From VAXT01 sp035318925 (lineage in GTDB: Bacteria; Actinomycetota; Thermoleophilia; Gaiellales; Gaiellaceae): 64,000 bases of DNA. Of the stretch, positions 17,614 through 25,610 are shown in pieces (the first letter of the stretch is position 1; each line of letters opens with the position of its first letter). The notes under the pieces were generated by a model. The model was not told the DNA's origin. It made no database searches and saw only the letters and a program-made list of their open reading frames with translations. The stretch spans positions 62,001-126,000 of the forward strand of contig DATHDS010000030.1 of assembly GCA_035318925.1 (NCBI GenBank), given 5' to 3'. The position numbers and the translations under genes were made by a program.

Positions 17614-17644
17614 CGGTCCTTGCCGCGCAAAGCGGCGAGGACCG
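17614..17644. terminator. Strong hairpin between convergent genes
   Basis: A 13-base stem (CGGTCCTTGCCGC with GCGGCGAGGACCG, one T.G wobble) around loop GCAAA, between the convergent PRC-barrel and glnA genes. Likely a bidirectional transcription stop, though a T-run appears only some 10 bases later on the plus strand. Confidence 0.6.
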
Positions 17645-17670
17645 GTGAGAGCTCGATTTTATCGCTTGCG

Positions 17671-19038
17671 CTAGAGAACACTCAAGTAACGATCCATCTC
17701 CCAGTCGGTGAGCTGGACCCGGTACTCGTCCCACTCCTTGCGCTTGAGCTCGACGTAGCGGTCGAAGATGTGCGGGCCGAGCGCCTTCTTGGCGAGCTCG
17801 GACTCCGCGAGCGCGTCGATCGCCTGGCCGAGAGTCTCCGGGAGCGAGACGATGCCGCGCTCCTTCCGCTGCTCCGCCGTCAAGTGGTAGAGGTTCGTCT
17901 CCATCGGCTCGGGCAGCTCGTAGCCGTGCTCGATCCCCTCCAGCCCCGCATGCAGGAGCGCCGCGAAGGTCAGGTAGGGGTTGCAGGCCGGGTCGGGGCA
18001 GCGGATCTCCGCCCGCGTCGCCTGCTCGGAGCCGGGCTTGTAGAGCGGGATCCGGATCAGGGCCGAGCGGTTCCGCCGCGACCAGGCGACGTAGACCGGC
18101 GCTTCGAAGCCGGGCACGAGCCGCTTGTAGGAGTTCACCCACTGGGCGAAGATCGCCGAGATCTCGCGGGCATGCCGTAGCTGCCCGGCGATGAACGCCT
18201 TGCCGACCTCCGAGAGGTTCCACTGGTCGTCGGCGTCGAAGAAGCTGTTGCGCCCGTCGGTGAAGAGCGACTGGTGGGTGTGCATTCCCGAGCCGTTCTC
18301 CCCGAAGATCGGCTTCGGCATGAAGGTGGCGTGAAAGCCGGCCTTCTTCGCGATCTCCTTGACGATCAGCCGGTACGTGAGCGTGTGGTCGGCCATCTCG
18401 AGCGCGGGAGCAAAGCGGATGTCGATCTCGTGCTGCGAGGGACCGACCTCATGGTGGACGTACTCGACCGGGATCCCCATCTGCTCGAGGCCGCGGACGG
18501 TCTCCTGGCGCAGCTCGCTGGCCGCGTCCAACGTCGTCATCGCGAAGTAGCCGCCCTCGTCGAGCGTCTCGGTGCCCCGGTCGTCCTTGAACAGGAAGTA
18601 CTCGAGCTCGGGGCCGACGTTGAACGTCTCGAAGCCCATCGACTGCATCCGGTCGAGGGCGCGGCGCAGGACATAGCGCGGGTCGCCCTCGTAGGGCTTG
18701 CCGTCGGGCGTGACGACGTCGCAGATCATCCGGCCGACCTTCGTCTCGCCTTCCTTCCAGGGCATCATCCGGTACGTGCCCGGGTCGGGGATCGCGACCA
18801 TGTCCGACTCCTCGATCGCGTTGAACCCGGTGATCGACGACCCGTCGAAGCCCATCCCGTCGTCGAGCGCGCCGGGGATCTCGCTGGGCGTGACCGCGAA
18901 GCTCTTCAGGTGCCCCTCGAGGTCGGTGAACCAGAGGAGCAAAAACTCGACGCCGTCTGCCTTGATCTTCTCGAGCGCGTCCTTGCGAGCCTCTTCGCTC
19001 GACGTCGCTCTGTTCTTCGACTCCACCTGTTCAGCCAC
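17671..19038 (-). CDS. glnA: Glutamine synthetase type I
   Basis: Makes glutamine from glutamate, ammonia and ATP. 455 residues with the family landmarks: beta-grasp FDGSSITGF, metal site VGPELEYFLF, HHEVGPSQHEIDIRF, the ATP/metal loop KPIFGENGSGMHTHQSL, and RLVPGFEAPVYVAWSRRNRSALIRIP. Length points to the GSI-alpha form without the adenylylation-associated insert; this is an inference. The start is GTG at 19038, chosen because AGGAGG (19045-19050) sits six bases before it; an in-frame TTG further up overlaps that site. An intrinsic terminator ends only about 22 bases upstream of the start, so expression must pass through it. Confidence 0.96.
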   Translation of the reverse strand: MAEQVESKNRATSSEEARKDALEKIKADGVEFLLLWFTDLEGHLKSFAVTPSEIPGALDDGMGFDGSSITGFNAIEESDMVAIPDPGTYRMMPWKEGETKVGRMICDVVTPDGKPYEGDPRYVLRRALDRMQSMGFETFNVGPELEYFLFKDDRGTETLDEGGYFAMTTLDAASELRQETVRGLEQMGIPVEYVHHEVGPSQHEIDIRFAPALEMADHTLTYRLIVKEIAKKAGFHATFMPKPIFGENGSGMHTHQSLFTDGRNSFFDADDQWNLSEVGKAFIAGQLRHAREISAIFAQWVNSYKRLVPGFEAPVYVAWSRRNRSALIRIPLYKPGSEQATRAEIRCPDPACNPYLTFAALLHAGLEGIEHGYELPEPMETNLYHLTAEQRKERGIVSLPETLGQAIDALAESELAKKALGPHIFDRYVELKRKEWDEYRVQLTDWEMDRYLSVL

Positions 19039-19060
19039 GGAAAACCTCCTATAGAAATGC

Positions 19061-19089
19061 AAAAAGCCCCGGACGAATTCGCCCGAGGC
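19061..19089 (-). terminator. Intrinsic terminator in the glnA leader
   Basis: On the minus strand: stem GCCTCGGGCG / CGTCCGGGGC (10 pairs, two wobbles), loop AATT, then TTTTTG. It ends 22 bases before the glnA GTG, right before the ribosome site. It may simply end the phosphotransferase transcript, but since no room is left for a promoter after it, it probably attenuates glnA. The same stem motif and the following GCATTTCT recur before the acetyltransferase-PII-amt operon. Confidence 0.8.
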
Positions 19090-19101
19090 CTCGTCGCCTC
19101 A
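19084..19101 (-). promoter_or_regulatory. Candidate antiterminator hairpin of the glnA leader
   Basis: TGAGGC, loop GACGAG, GCCTCG starts right after the stop of the upstream gene. Its 3' arm is the first part of the terminator stem, so the two folds exclude each other. The loop has six bases with G at position 4 but G, not A, at position 1 of the described ANTAR-target loop. A first hairpin of an ANTAR pair is not evident. Confidence 0.5.
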
Positions 19102-20001
19102 CTACAACTTGAGATTACCAGGATTCTCGGCCAGGACTTCCCGTATGAGATGGCGCGCAATGTTCGCGAACACGGGGTTCGTGTCCTTGTAGTACGGGAG
19201 TGCGATCAGCGCGATGGACAGAGCCCACCCGCGACCTCGAGCCCAGGTCGCATCCTCGACCTCGAGCTCGGCGCGGAAGACATTCCTCGCTTCGGCGGCG
19301 AGTAGCCCCCACGCGATGATGAGGTCGCAGGCCGGATCGCCGATCCCCAGCAAGCTCCAGTCGATGACGCCGGTCAGCCGGCCGCCTTCGAGGAGCAGGT
19401 TCCCGGGCAAGAGGTCGCCGTGGATCCAGACGGGCGGACCGGACCAGTCCGGCGTCGCGAGCGCCTCCTCCCAGGCGATCCTCGCCGCGTCGGTGTCGAT
19501 CATCCCCTCGAGGGCAACGAGTGCGGCGCGAGCCGATTCATCCTGCCCCTTCAGCGGCGCGCCGCGACGAGTAGGCGGTCCGTCTGCGAGCTCGACCCGG
19601 TGCAACGCGTCGACGAACTGCACCACGTCCCTTGTGAGAGAGCCCGAGTCGGCAATGCGGTCGACCGTCGGGTTCACGCCTTCGAGCCACGGGTAGATCC
19701 CCCATTCCCACGGGTAACCCTCGGCAGGCGTGCCCTTCGCGAGGGGCACCGGGATCGCAACCGGAAGCAGCGGCGCGAGCTTCGGCAGCCACTGAGAGTC
19801 CTTGTCCACGCCCCCGACAGCCCAATGGATGCGCGGGAGCCGCACGACCATGTCGTCGCCGAGCCCGTAGAGCGCGTTGTCCGTCCCCGACGAAGGGACC
19901 CGCTCGATCGGCAGGTCTGCCCACTCCGGGAACTGTCCGCCGAGCAGGCGTCGAACCAGACTGGCGTCCGTGGCCAACTCGTCTGCGTGCATCGCCTTCA
20001 T
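19102..20001 (-). CDS. Aminoglycoside phosphotransferase (APH) family protein
   Basis: 299 residues with the APH/choline-kinase fold: nucleotide-binding start (GTDNALYGLGDDMVVRLPR), catalytic HGDLLPGNLLL (about 194-204) and metal-binding GVIDW (about 212-216). Family members phosphorylate antibiotics or small alcohols; the substrate is not evident. The ATG at 20001 overlaps the TGA of the upstream MFS gene (ATGA), so it is coupled to a transporter pair, which would fit a drug- or solute-handling role. Its 3' end merges into the glnA leader. Confidence 0.85.
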   Translation of the reverse strand: MKAMHADELATDASLVRRLLGGQFPEWADLPIERVPSSGTDNALYGLGDDMVVRLPRIHWAVGGVDKDSQWLPKLAPLLPVAIPVPLAKGTPAEGYPWEWGIYPWLEGVNPTVDRIADSGSLTRDVVQFVDALHRVELADGPPTRRGAPLKGQDESARAALVALEGMIDTDAARIAWEEALATPDWSGPPVWIHGDLLPGNLLLEGGRLTGVIDWSLLGIGDPACDLIIAWGLLAAEARNVFRAELEVEDATWARGRGWALSIALIALPYYKDTNPVFANIARHLIREVLAENPGNLKL

Positions 20002-21248
20002 GCCGTTGGTGCGGGCAACTCTTCAAGCTCCGGCTCGCGGCCGTCGCGTCGAATCGCTCGCGCGTAGAGGACAAGCGCCGGGGCGATCGCGAGGGCTCCA
20101 ACCGCCAGCGCGGAACGGATGCCCCGTAGGTTGCCGAGCACGCCCAGGACGGGCCCACCGCCGGCCTGACCGATCGCGTCCGCCTGGCCGCTGATCGAGA
20201 GCACCGTGGCGCGAACGCTCGAATCGGTGATCTGATCGTTCAGCCAGATCGTGTAGAGCGGCCCGGCAAGGTTGCGGGCGAGAAAAACACCGAGCAGCCC
20301 GCCGATAGCGAGCCAGGTCGACCCCGTAAGCGCGAACAGGAGCATCGCGATCAGCTGCATGACGGTGAGGGCGAAGAGCGAGCTCGTCACGATCTCGCGG
20401 CCACCGCGCTCGAAGCGCTTGATGATCCGACCGGTGCCCACGAAACCGAGCACCATTCCGACGAGCCAGAAGATTCCGAACCAGAGCACAGGATTCAGAT
20501 TCCCGACTGGAGGGAGCCCAACGTCGCGCAGGAAGTGCGCCTCCTTCAGCCGGTCGAACGCCTCGCTCGACATCCCCATGAAGAAATCGACGCCGACGAG
20601 GAGCAGGATGACGGGCGCCGCCCAGGCGTAGCGAACGCCGCTCACAGCTGTCGAACGCATCTCCGTCAGCGCAGATCCACGCTCTGCGCGCGGCCGTCGT
20701 CGGAAGCCGGTCTCGGGCATGAGGAAGATGCACAGAAGACCGCACAGAGCTGTAACTCCCCCGCCCGCGATCACTCCTGCCCGCAGCGAGAGGAGCCCTA
20801 TGGCGACTTGCCCGATCAGCCCCGCAACAGAGCCCACGTACCGGATCCGCGAGCCCTTCAGGAAAACTCGCGCGACCTTCTCCACGCCCACTTCGTCGGT
20901 GATCCAGGCCTGCTCGGCGCCGCTCGTGAACGTGTACGCGAAGCCCCAGAACGCCCAGAGCGCGATGATCGCCCACGGCGCCGAGAAGACGCCGACGAGC
21001 ATCCAAGCCACGCCCATCCCGAGGTAGCCGACGATGAGCGACAAGCGCCGGCTGTACGTGTCGGCCACGACGCCGGTCGGAACCTCGAACAGGAAGACGG
21101 CAGCCTCCATCGCCGTCCCCATCAGGATCAGCTGAAGCGGCGAGAGGTGCACGACGCGGACGAGGTACACGGCCATGACGACCCAGGTCGGCACGAAGAG
21201 CAGGACCTGCAGGACGTAGTAGAGCCGTGTGGCGTCCGCGCGTCTCAT
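19998..21248 (-). CDS. MFS transporter, tandem copy 1
   Basis: 416-residue major facilitator with about 12 hydrophobic segments. The motif-A-like loop reads GVVADTYSRRLSL (about 61-73). It is a clear paralogue of the neighbouring MFS gene: shared stretches include ISSEAFDRLKEAHFLRDVGLP-type text at mid-protein, ITDSSVRATVLS and GREPELEEL near the end. The ATG at 21248 is preferred over GTG at 21251 because it aligns with the paralogue start (MRR); its A is shared with the upstream TGA. It probably exports or imports a small molecule; no substrate can be assigned. Confidence 0.88.
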   Translation of the reverse strand: MRRADATRLYYVLQVLLFVPTWVVMAVYLVRVVHLSPLQLILMGTAMEAAVFLFEVPTGVVADTYSRRLSLIVGYLGMGVAWMLVGVFSAPWAIIALWAFWGFAYTFTSGAEQAWITDEVGVEKVARVFLKGSRIRYVGSVAGLIGQVAIGLLSLRAGVIAGGGVTALCGLLCIFLMPETGFRRRPRAERGSALTEMRSTAVSGVRYAWAAPVILLLVGVDFFMGMSSEAFDRLKEAHFLRDVGLPPVGNLNPVLWFGIFWLVGMVLGFVGTGRIIKRFERGGREIVTSSLFALTVMQLIAMLLFALTGSTWLAIGGLLGVFLARNLAGPLYTIWLNDQITDSSVRATVLSISGQADAIGQAGGGPVLGVLGNLRGIRSALAVGALAIAPALVLYARAIRRDGREPELEELPAPTA

Positions 21249-22498
21249 CACGCGGCCGGCGCGGCCAGCTCTTGGAGCTCCGGCTCACGGCCTCCGTGAC
21301 GGAGGGCGCGGGCATAGAGGCCGAGAGCAGGCAGGAGAAGCAACGCTCCGACGGCGAGCCCCGACGAGATCCCGTACGCATTGGCGATCACGCCGAGCAC
21401 CGGCCCCACGGCCGCCTCGCCGATCGCGTCGGCCTGACCCGTCATCGACAGCACCGTCGCCCGCACGCTCGAGTCCGTGATCTGCTGGTTCACCCAGGTG
21501 ATCCAGAGCGGCCACATCACTTCGCGGGCGATCAGCACACCGAGGACGGCCCCGATTGCGAGCACCGGGCTGCCCGTAAGAGCAAAGAGCAGTTGAGAGC
21601 CCGCCAGCAGGGCCGTAAAGGTGAAGAGAAGCTTTGCGACCCGACCTGTGCCGGCGCGCTCGAACCGCTTCTGCAGAGCGCCAATGGCGAAGAAGCCGAA
21701 GAGCATCGCGACGACCGCGATCGCCCCGAACCAGACGACCGCGGGGAAGTGACCGATCGACGGCAGCCCGACATCGCGGAGGAAGTGCGCCTCCTTCAGC
21801 CGGTCGAACGCCTCGCTCGAGGCACCGGCGAAGACCGCGATCCCGATGATCATGAGCAGCAGCGGCGCCGCGCGCACGTAGCGAGCGGCCGTGGCGGCGG
21901 TCATCCGGAGCTCCTGCAGCGGGCCCTTTCGTTCAGCGACGGGACGCCGACGGAACCCTGTCTCCGGCATCAAGAAGATCAGCGCGATCGCACAGGCGAT
22001 CTCGATCGCCCCGCCCGCGATCACGGCCGCGCGGATTGACTGCGTCCCCAGCGCGACCAGGGCAACCAGGCCGAGGATCGAGCCGACGTACGAGAAACGC
22101 GCACCGCGCAGAAAGACCGGCCCCACGCGGTCGACCCCGACCTCGTCCGTGATCCAGGCCTCGTAGGCCCCGCTCTGGAACGTGTGTGCGAACCCCCAGA
22201 AGGCCCAGAGCCCGATGACGAGCCACGGTGCCGAGACGAGTCCGACGAGCAGCCAAGCGGTGCCGGTGCCAAGCAAGCCGATGATCAGCGAGAGCCGGCG
22301 CCCGTAGGTGTCCGCGACGACCCCGGTCGGCACCTCGGAGAGGAAGACGGTTGCCTCCATCGCCGTCCCCATCAGCACGAGCTGGAGCGGCGAGAGATGA
22401 AGGTCGCGGACGAGATAGACCGCCACGACGATGAACGTCGGCATGGAAAGCAGGAGCTCCATGCCGTAGAAGGCGGTCGTGGCCGGCAGGCGCCTCAT
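21248..22498 (-). CDS. MFS transporter, tandem copy 2
   Basis: 416-residue paralogue of the adjacent MFS gene, with the same GVVADTYGRRLSL loop, SSEAFDRLKEAHFLRDVGLP segment, ITDSSVRATVLSMTGQADAIG and the C-terminal GREPELQELAAP. Overlapping TGATG joins it to copy 1. The pair arose by duplication and has diverged throughout, so the two may have different substrates or work side by side. The ATG at 22498 begins MRRLPATTAFYG. Confidence 0.88.
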   Translation of the reverse strand: MRRLPATTAFYGMELLLSMPTFIVVAVYLVRDLHLSPLQLVLMGTAMEATVFLSEVPTGVVADTYGRRLSLIIGLLGTGTAWLLVGLVSAPWLVIGLWAFWGFAHTFQSGAYEAWITDEVGVDRVGPVFLRGARFSYVGSILGLVALVALGTQSIRAAVIAGGAIEIACAIALIFLMPETGFRRRPVAERKGPLQELRMTAATAARYVRAAPLLLMIIGIAVFAGASSEAFDRLKEAHFLRDVGLPSIGHFPAVVWFGAIAVVAMLFGFFAIGALQKRFERAGTGRVAKLLFTFTALLAGSQLLFALTGSPVLAIGAVLGVLIAREVMWPLWITWVNQQITDSSVRATVLSMTGQADAIGEAAVGPVLGVIANAYGISSGLAVGALLLLPALGLYARALRHGGREPELQELAAPAA

Positions 22499-22535
22499 TG
22501 GTCTGCGTCGCTCTCTGCTCGGCGGACCTCGACGC

Positions 22536-23369
22536 TCATCCGGATCTCTTCAGCTTCCCGTGCTTCTTCGCATAGCGTTCGCCGCGCCGGAAGACCTCGA
22601 GCCCGAGCGGGATCGAGACGAACCCGATGATGATCAGCGGCCAGATGTGCGGCCACATCGAGGTCACCCCGGCGCCGTTGATGATCGCGTCGCGAATCCC
22701 GTCCAGCGCGTAGGTGGCCGGCGAGATGACCGAGATCCACTGCATCCAGTCCGGCAGGATGCTGACCGGGTAGTAGACGCCGGAGACGACGAGCAGGAGG
22801 CCCTGCGCGACGAAGCCGAGCTGTGTCCCCTTCTCGGGCGAGATCAGGGGCAGGACGGCGGTCATCATCCCGATCCCGATGAACGACATCGAGGCGACGA
22901 CGAGCACGAGCAGCGCTGCGGGAAAGTCCGCCTGTCCGAGCTGGAGGTTGAAGAAGATGGCGACGACGCCGAAGAGCAGGACCGCACGGATGACGCCGTA
23001 GACGATCGCGAACGCGCCCATCCCGAAGAGGTGGATCGGGCGCGAGAGCGGCGCCATGAACGTGTACTCGATCGTCCCTTCCCAGCGCTCCCACGCGACC
23101 GTCTCCGTGAGGATCTCGAAGATGATCCCGAGGTAGGCCCAGACGACGGCGCCGACGAGCAGGATGGTCGTCACGCGGTCGACGTCGATCGTCCCGCCGC
23201 CGGCCTCGATGCCCTTCGCGATGAAGACGATCGTCAGCGTGTTCGCGACCGTCCAGAGGAAGAACGCGACGTCCCACCAGATGTAGCGCTTGACGAGGTA
23301 GACGTTGCGCTCGAAGACGCCGGCGAGGCCGATCAATTCATGTCGGAGGGCTGCTGCTGCGCCGGGCAT
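22536..23369 (-). CDS. ABC-2 type transporter permease
   Basis: 277 residues with six hydrophobic segments (about 32-52, 70-95, 118-145, 150-178, 182-205, 245-265) and the ABC-2 pattern, including the amphipathic IFEILTETVAWERWEGTIEYTFMAPLSR coupling region (broken here for length only in reading, continuous in the gene) and SGVYYPVSILPDWMQWIS. The ATG shares a base with the stop of the ATPase gene, so the two form one exporter, of the DrrAB-like drug or lipid type. Confidence 0.9.
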   Translation of the reverse strand: MPGAAAALRHELIGLAGVFERNVYLVKRYIWWDVAFFLWTVANTLTIVFIAKGIEAGGGTIDVDRVTTILLVGAVVWAYLGIIFEILTETVAWERWEGTIEYTFMAPLSRPIHLFGMGAFAIVYGVIRAVLLFGVVAIFFNLQLGQADFPAALLVLVVASMSFIGIGMMTAVLPLISPEKGTQLGFVAQGLLLVVSGVYYPVSILPDWMQWISVISPATYALDGIRDAIINGAGVTSMWPHIWPLIIIGFVSIPLGLEVFRRGERYAKKHGKLKRSG

Positions 23370-24172
23370 CAGTCGTCGTCCTCCTTCACGTCTTCGAGGC
23401 CGTGACCCGTAGCGGTGAAGAACGCCTCTTCGAGCGTCTTGGCGTCGTATTTGCGCTTGATCGCGTCGACGGTGTCGAGGCAGATCAGCTCGCCGTCGTC
23501 GAGGATGCCGATCCGCTCGGCCAGGGCCTCGGCCTCGTCGAGGTCGTGCGTGCAGAGCAGGATCGTCGCGTCGTGGGTCTGCCGGACCTCGCGGATGAAG
23601 TCCTGGACTTCGAGCTTCGAGCGCGGGTCGAGCCCGGTCGTCGGCTCATCCAGCAGCAGGAGGACGGGCTGGGTCAGGAGCGCCCGCGCGAGCGCGACTT
23701 TCTGCTGCATCCCACGTGAGAGCGTCTCCATCGCCTCGCCGCGGCGATCGGATGGGAAACCGACCCGCTTGAGGATCCGCGGGATCTCGTCACGCGTGTC
23801 ATCCGGGGTCATCCCGTAGAAGCGCGCGGCGTACGACAGGTTCTCGGTCGACGACATCTTCTTGAAGAACGACGCCTCGACCGAGACGCGGTTGACGAGC
23901 CGCCGAACGGCGCGGGTCTCCTTGAAGACGTCGTGCCCGAAGACGTGCGCGGTGCCGCCGTCGTGCAGGAGCAAGGTGGAGAGCAGCCGGACGAGGGTCG
24001 ACTTCCCCGAGCCGTTCTGGCCGAGGATCGCGACGCACTCGCCGCGGGCGATGTCGAAGGAGACGCCCTTCAGCGCCTCGACGCGCTTGCGGTTACGGCG
24101 GAGCAGGCCGGAGCGCCGCCCGTTGCTGCGGACAAACTCCTTGCGCAAGTTGTGGACTTCGACTGCGTGCAC
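23369..24172 (-). CDS. ABC-2 transporter ATP-binding protein
   Basis: 267 residues: Walker A GQNGSGKST, signature LSRGMQQKVALARAL (Arg instead of the usual second Gly, as in many DrrA/CcmA-like proteins), Walker B LLLLDEPTTGLDP, and the H-loop TILLCTHDLDEAEAL. The start is GTG at 24172. It energises the permease encoded directly downstream. The 180-base leader upstream holds a GC-rich inverted repeat. Confidence 0.92.
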   Translation of the reverse strand: MHAVEVHNLRKEFVRSNGRRSGLLRRNRKRVEALKGVSFDIARGECVAILGQNGSGKSTLVRLLSTLLLHDGGTAHVFGHDVFKETRAVRRLVNRVSVEASFFKKMSSTENLSYAARFYGMTPDDTRDEIPRILKRVGFPSDRRGEAMETLSRGMQQKVALARALLTQPVLLLLDEPTTGLDPRSKLEVQDFIREVRQTHDATILLCTHDLDEAEALAERIGILDDGELICLDTVDAIKRKYDAKTLEEAFFTATGHGLEDVKEDDD

Positions 24173-24210
24173 GTGTTGCTCCAGACTCGACTTGCAGGGA
24201 CACCGAACCG

Positions 24211-24240
24211 GCGCGCCTCCCCGTTTGGCGGGTGGCGCGC
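24211..24240. terminator. GC-rich inverted repeat between sigma-BFN and ABC genes
   Basis: GCGCGCC and GGCGCGC flank a 16-base centre with a weaker inner CCC/GGG pairing. It lies between the ECF-BFN stop and the ABC ATPase start, both on the minus strand. No T-run follows, so it may be a factor-dependent stop or an operator. Confidence 0.4.
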
Positions 24241-24353
24241 GCAGAAACCGGAATCAGCCGAGGCGCAACATCGCGCCGATCACAGTAGCTGCGGCGCGAG
24301 ACGAAGGCAAGAGTTTTGCTAGCAGGAGCGCGGCACGTTCGCCGACAAACGAG

Positions 24354-25451
24354 CTAGGCCGACTTCTCCTCCTTCCCGAAGGGCGGATGCATGGCCTTGA
24401 CCATCTCCGGCGAGAGCGACGACCAATCGCCCTCGCCCTCGGCCTCCAACCCCAGGCGGGCTTCCTCTTCTCGAACCTTCGTGTCGAGGTCGCCCGTGAA
24501 CGCGCTCTCCATCACCGGGTCATCGACGAAGATTGGCGCGTCAACTCTCAGGGCGAGGTTCAGTGCGTCGCTTGGTCGGGCATCGACTTCCTGCGCCCCG
24601 CCGGGAGTGGCCAGCACGATCGACGCGTAGAACGTGTTCTCCCGCAGGCTGTTCACGACAACTCTCTCCACGCGAGCCGTAGCCGCCTCGAGGAGCTTCG
24701 CCATCAGATCCGCGGTCATCGGCCGGGGCGTCGCCTCGCCTCCCAGCCCCATCGCTAGCGCGTCACCTTCCGGAGGGCCGACCCAGATCGGCAGGATCCT
24801 TTCGCCGGTCTTCTCCTTGAGCAACACGATCCGCTTGTCGCCGACGACCTCGGGCTCACCGCCGTTGCTCGTCGTCGTCCGGACGACCACGTCATGCACG
24901 ATGACCTCGACCATGGGGGTCTCCTTTCCAGCTTGAGGGATGAGGGCTTCCAGCCGTTTCCTGAGCCGGCCGCGGGCCCGGTGCAGGCGAACCCGAACGG
25001 TGCCGGGACGCTCGCCGGTGAGCGCAGCGACTTCCGCTGAGGACAGGCCCTCGACGTGATAGAGAAGGACGGCTTCGCGCTCCTGCGTCGGCAGAACGTC
25101 CAACGCCGAGACGACGAGCTCCGAGACCTCCGGCGAATCTCGCTCTCCGTCGGCGGCCGAGTACTCCTCGAGCGGCACGATCACCCTCCGCTCCCGCAGC
25201 CGCATCTTCGCGAGGTTGACCGCGATCGCGGTGAGCCAGGCTCCGAAGCGCTCCGGATTCCGCAGCCGGTCGAGGCCGAGATACGCCTGGAGGAACGCCT
25301 CCTGCGCGACGTCCTCGGCGTCGCTCTCGCCGAGCAGGCGACGCGTGACTGCCCGCACCCCGCGCTCATGACGGTCGAGGAGCTCGGCGAAGCCGGCCCT
25401 GTCGCCCGCACGCACCGCCGCGACGAGCTCGCTGTCCGTCCGTTGTCGCAC
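24354..25451 (-). CDS. ECF-type sigma factor fused to a bifunctional nuclease (DUF151) domain
   Basis: 365 residues with two unrelated parts in one frame. Residues about 1-170 are a sigma-70 family factor: region 2 (SELVAAVRAGDRAGFAELLDRHERGV, DAEDVAQEAFLQAY, FGAWLTAIAVN) and region 4 (LPTQEREAVLLYHVEGLSSAEVA, RPGTVRVRLHRARGRLRKRL). Residues about 180-320 match the bifunctional nuclease/DUF151 fold (VEVIVHDVVVR, RILPIWVGPPEGDALAMGL, RPMTADLMAKLLE, VDARPSDALNLALRVDAPIFV). The junction is near EALIPQAGKETPM. The start is GTG at 25451 with AAGAGGG upstream. A shorter product from the internal ATG at the junction is possible. Confidence 0.9.
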   Translation of the reverse strand: MRQRTDSELVAAVRAGDRAGFAELLDRHERGVRAVTRRLLGESDAEDVAQEAFLQAYLGLDRLRNPERFGAWLTAIAVNLAKMRLRERRVIVPLEEYSAADGERDSPEVSELVVSALDVLPTQEREAVLLYHVEGLSSAEVAALTGERPGTVRVRLHRARGRLRKRLEALIPQAGKETPMVEVIVHDVVVRTTTSNGGEPEVVGDKRIVLLKEKTGERILPIWVGPPEGDALAMGLGGEATPRPMTADLMAKLLEAATARVERVVVNSLRENTFYASIVLATPGGAQEVDARPSDALNLALRVDAPIFVDDPVMESAFTGDLDTKVREEEARLGLEAEGEGDWSSLSPEMVKAMHPPFGKEEKSA

Positions 25452-25529
25452 TTCGCCCTCTTGTTGCGTCCCGAGCCGGAAGTGTTACTTGAATCCGTCC
25501 GGATCCATCCCTAGATTGACAGGCACGTA

Positions 25530-25593
25530 CTCGCCGGAGAAGGCGGGCGCTGAGGCAATGGAGCCTCGGGACATCGGCTGTCCCGGGGCTTTT
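25530..25593 (+). promoter_or_regulatory. Candidate ANTAR-type antitermination leader
   Basis: Three overlapping elements. P1 25530-25547: CTCGCC, loop GGAGAA, GGCGGG. P2 25550-25569: CTGAGGC, loop AATGGA, GCCTCGG. Terminator 25563-25593: GCCTCGGGACA, loop TCGGC, TGTCCCGGGGC, then TTTT. The 3' arm of P2 is the 5' arm of the terminator, so forming P2 prevents termination. Described ANTAR targets are two adjacent hairpins with six-base loops having A at 1 and G at 4; P2 fits exactly, P1 keeps only G at 4. The acetyltransferase ATG is at 25611. Confidence 0.7.
25563..25593 (+). terminator. Intrinsic terminator before the acetyltransferase-PII-amt operon
   Basis: An 11-pair stem (one T.G wobble) with a five-base loop and a TTTT tail, 17 bases before the start codon of the first gene. 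Nothing upstream on this strand needs ending (the previous gene is divergent), so it must act as an attenuator of the operon. Confidence 0.85.
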
Positions 25594-25610
25594 CGCATTT
25601 CTGAGACGCA

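Noticed and set aside
17671..19062. glnA start at the TTG at 19062
   Set aside because: That codon lies upstream of a perfect AGGAGG placed six bases before the GTG at 19038, and the extra residues encode the ribosome site itself.
25530..25593. A glutamine riboswitch before the amt operon
   Set aside because: No three-way junction typical of glutamine-binding leaders was seen; two hairpins plus terminator fit an ANTAR target better.
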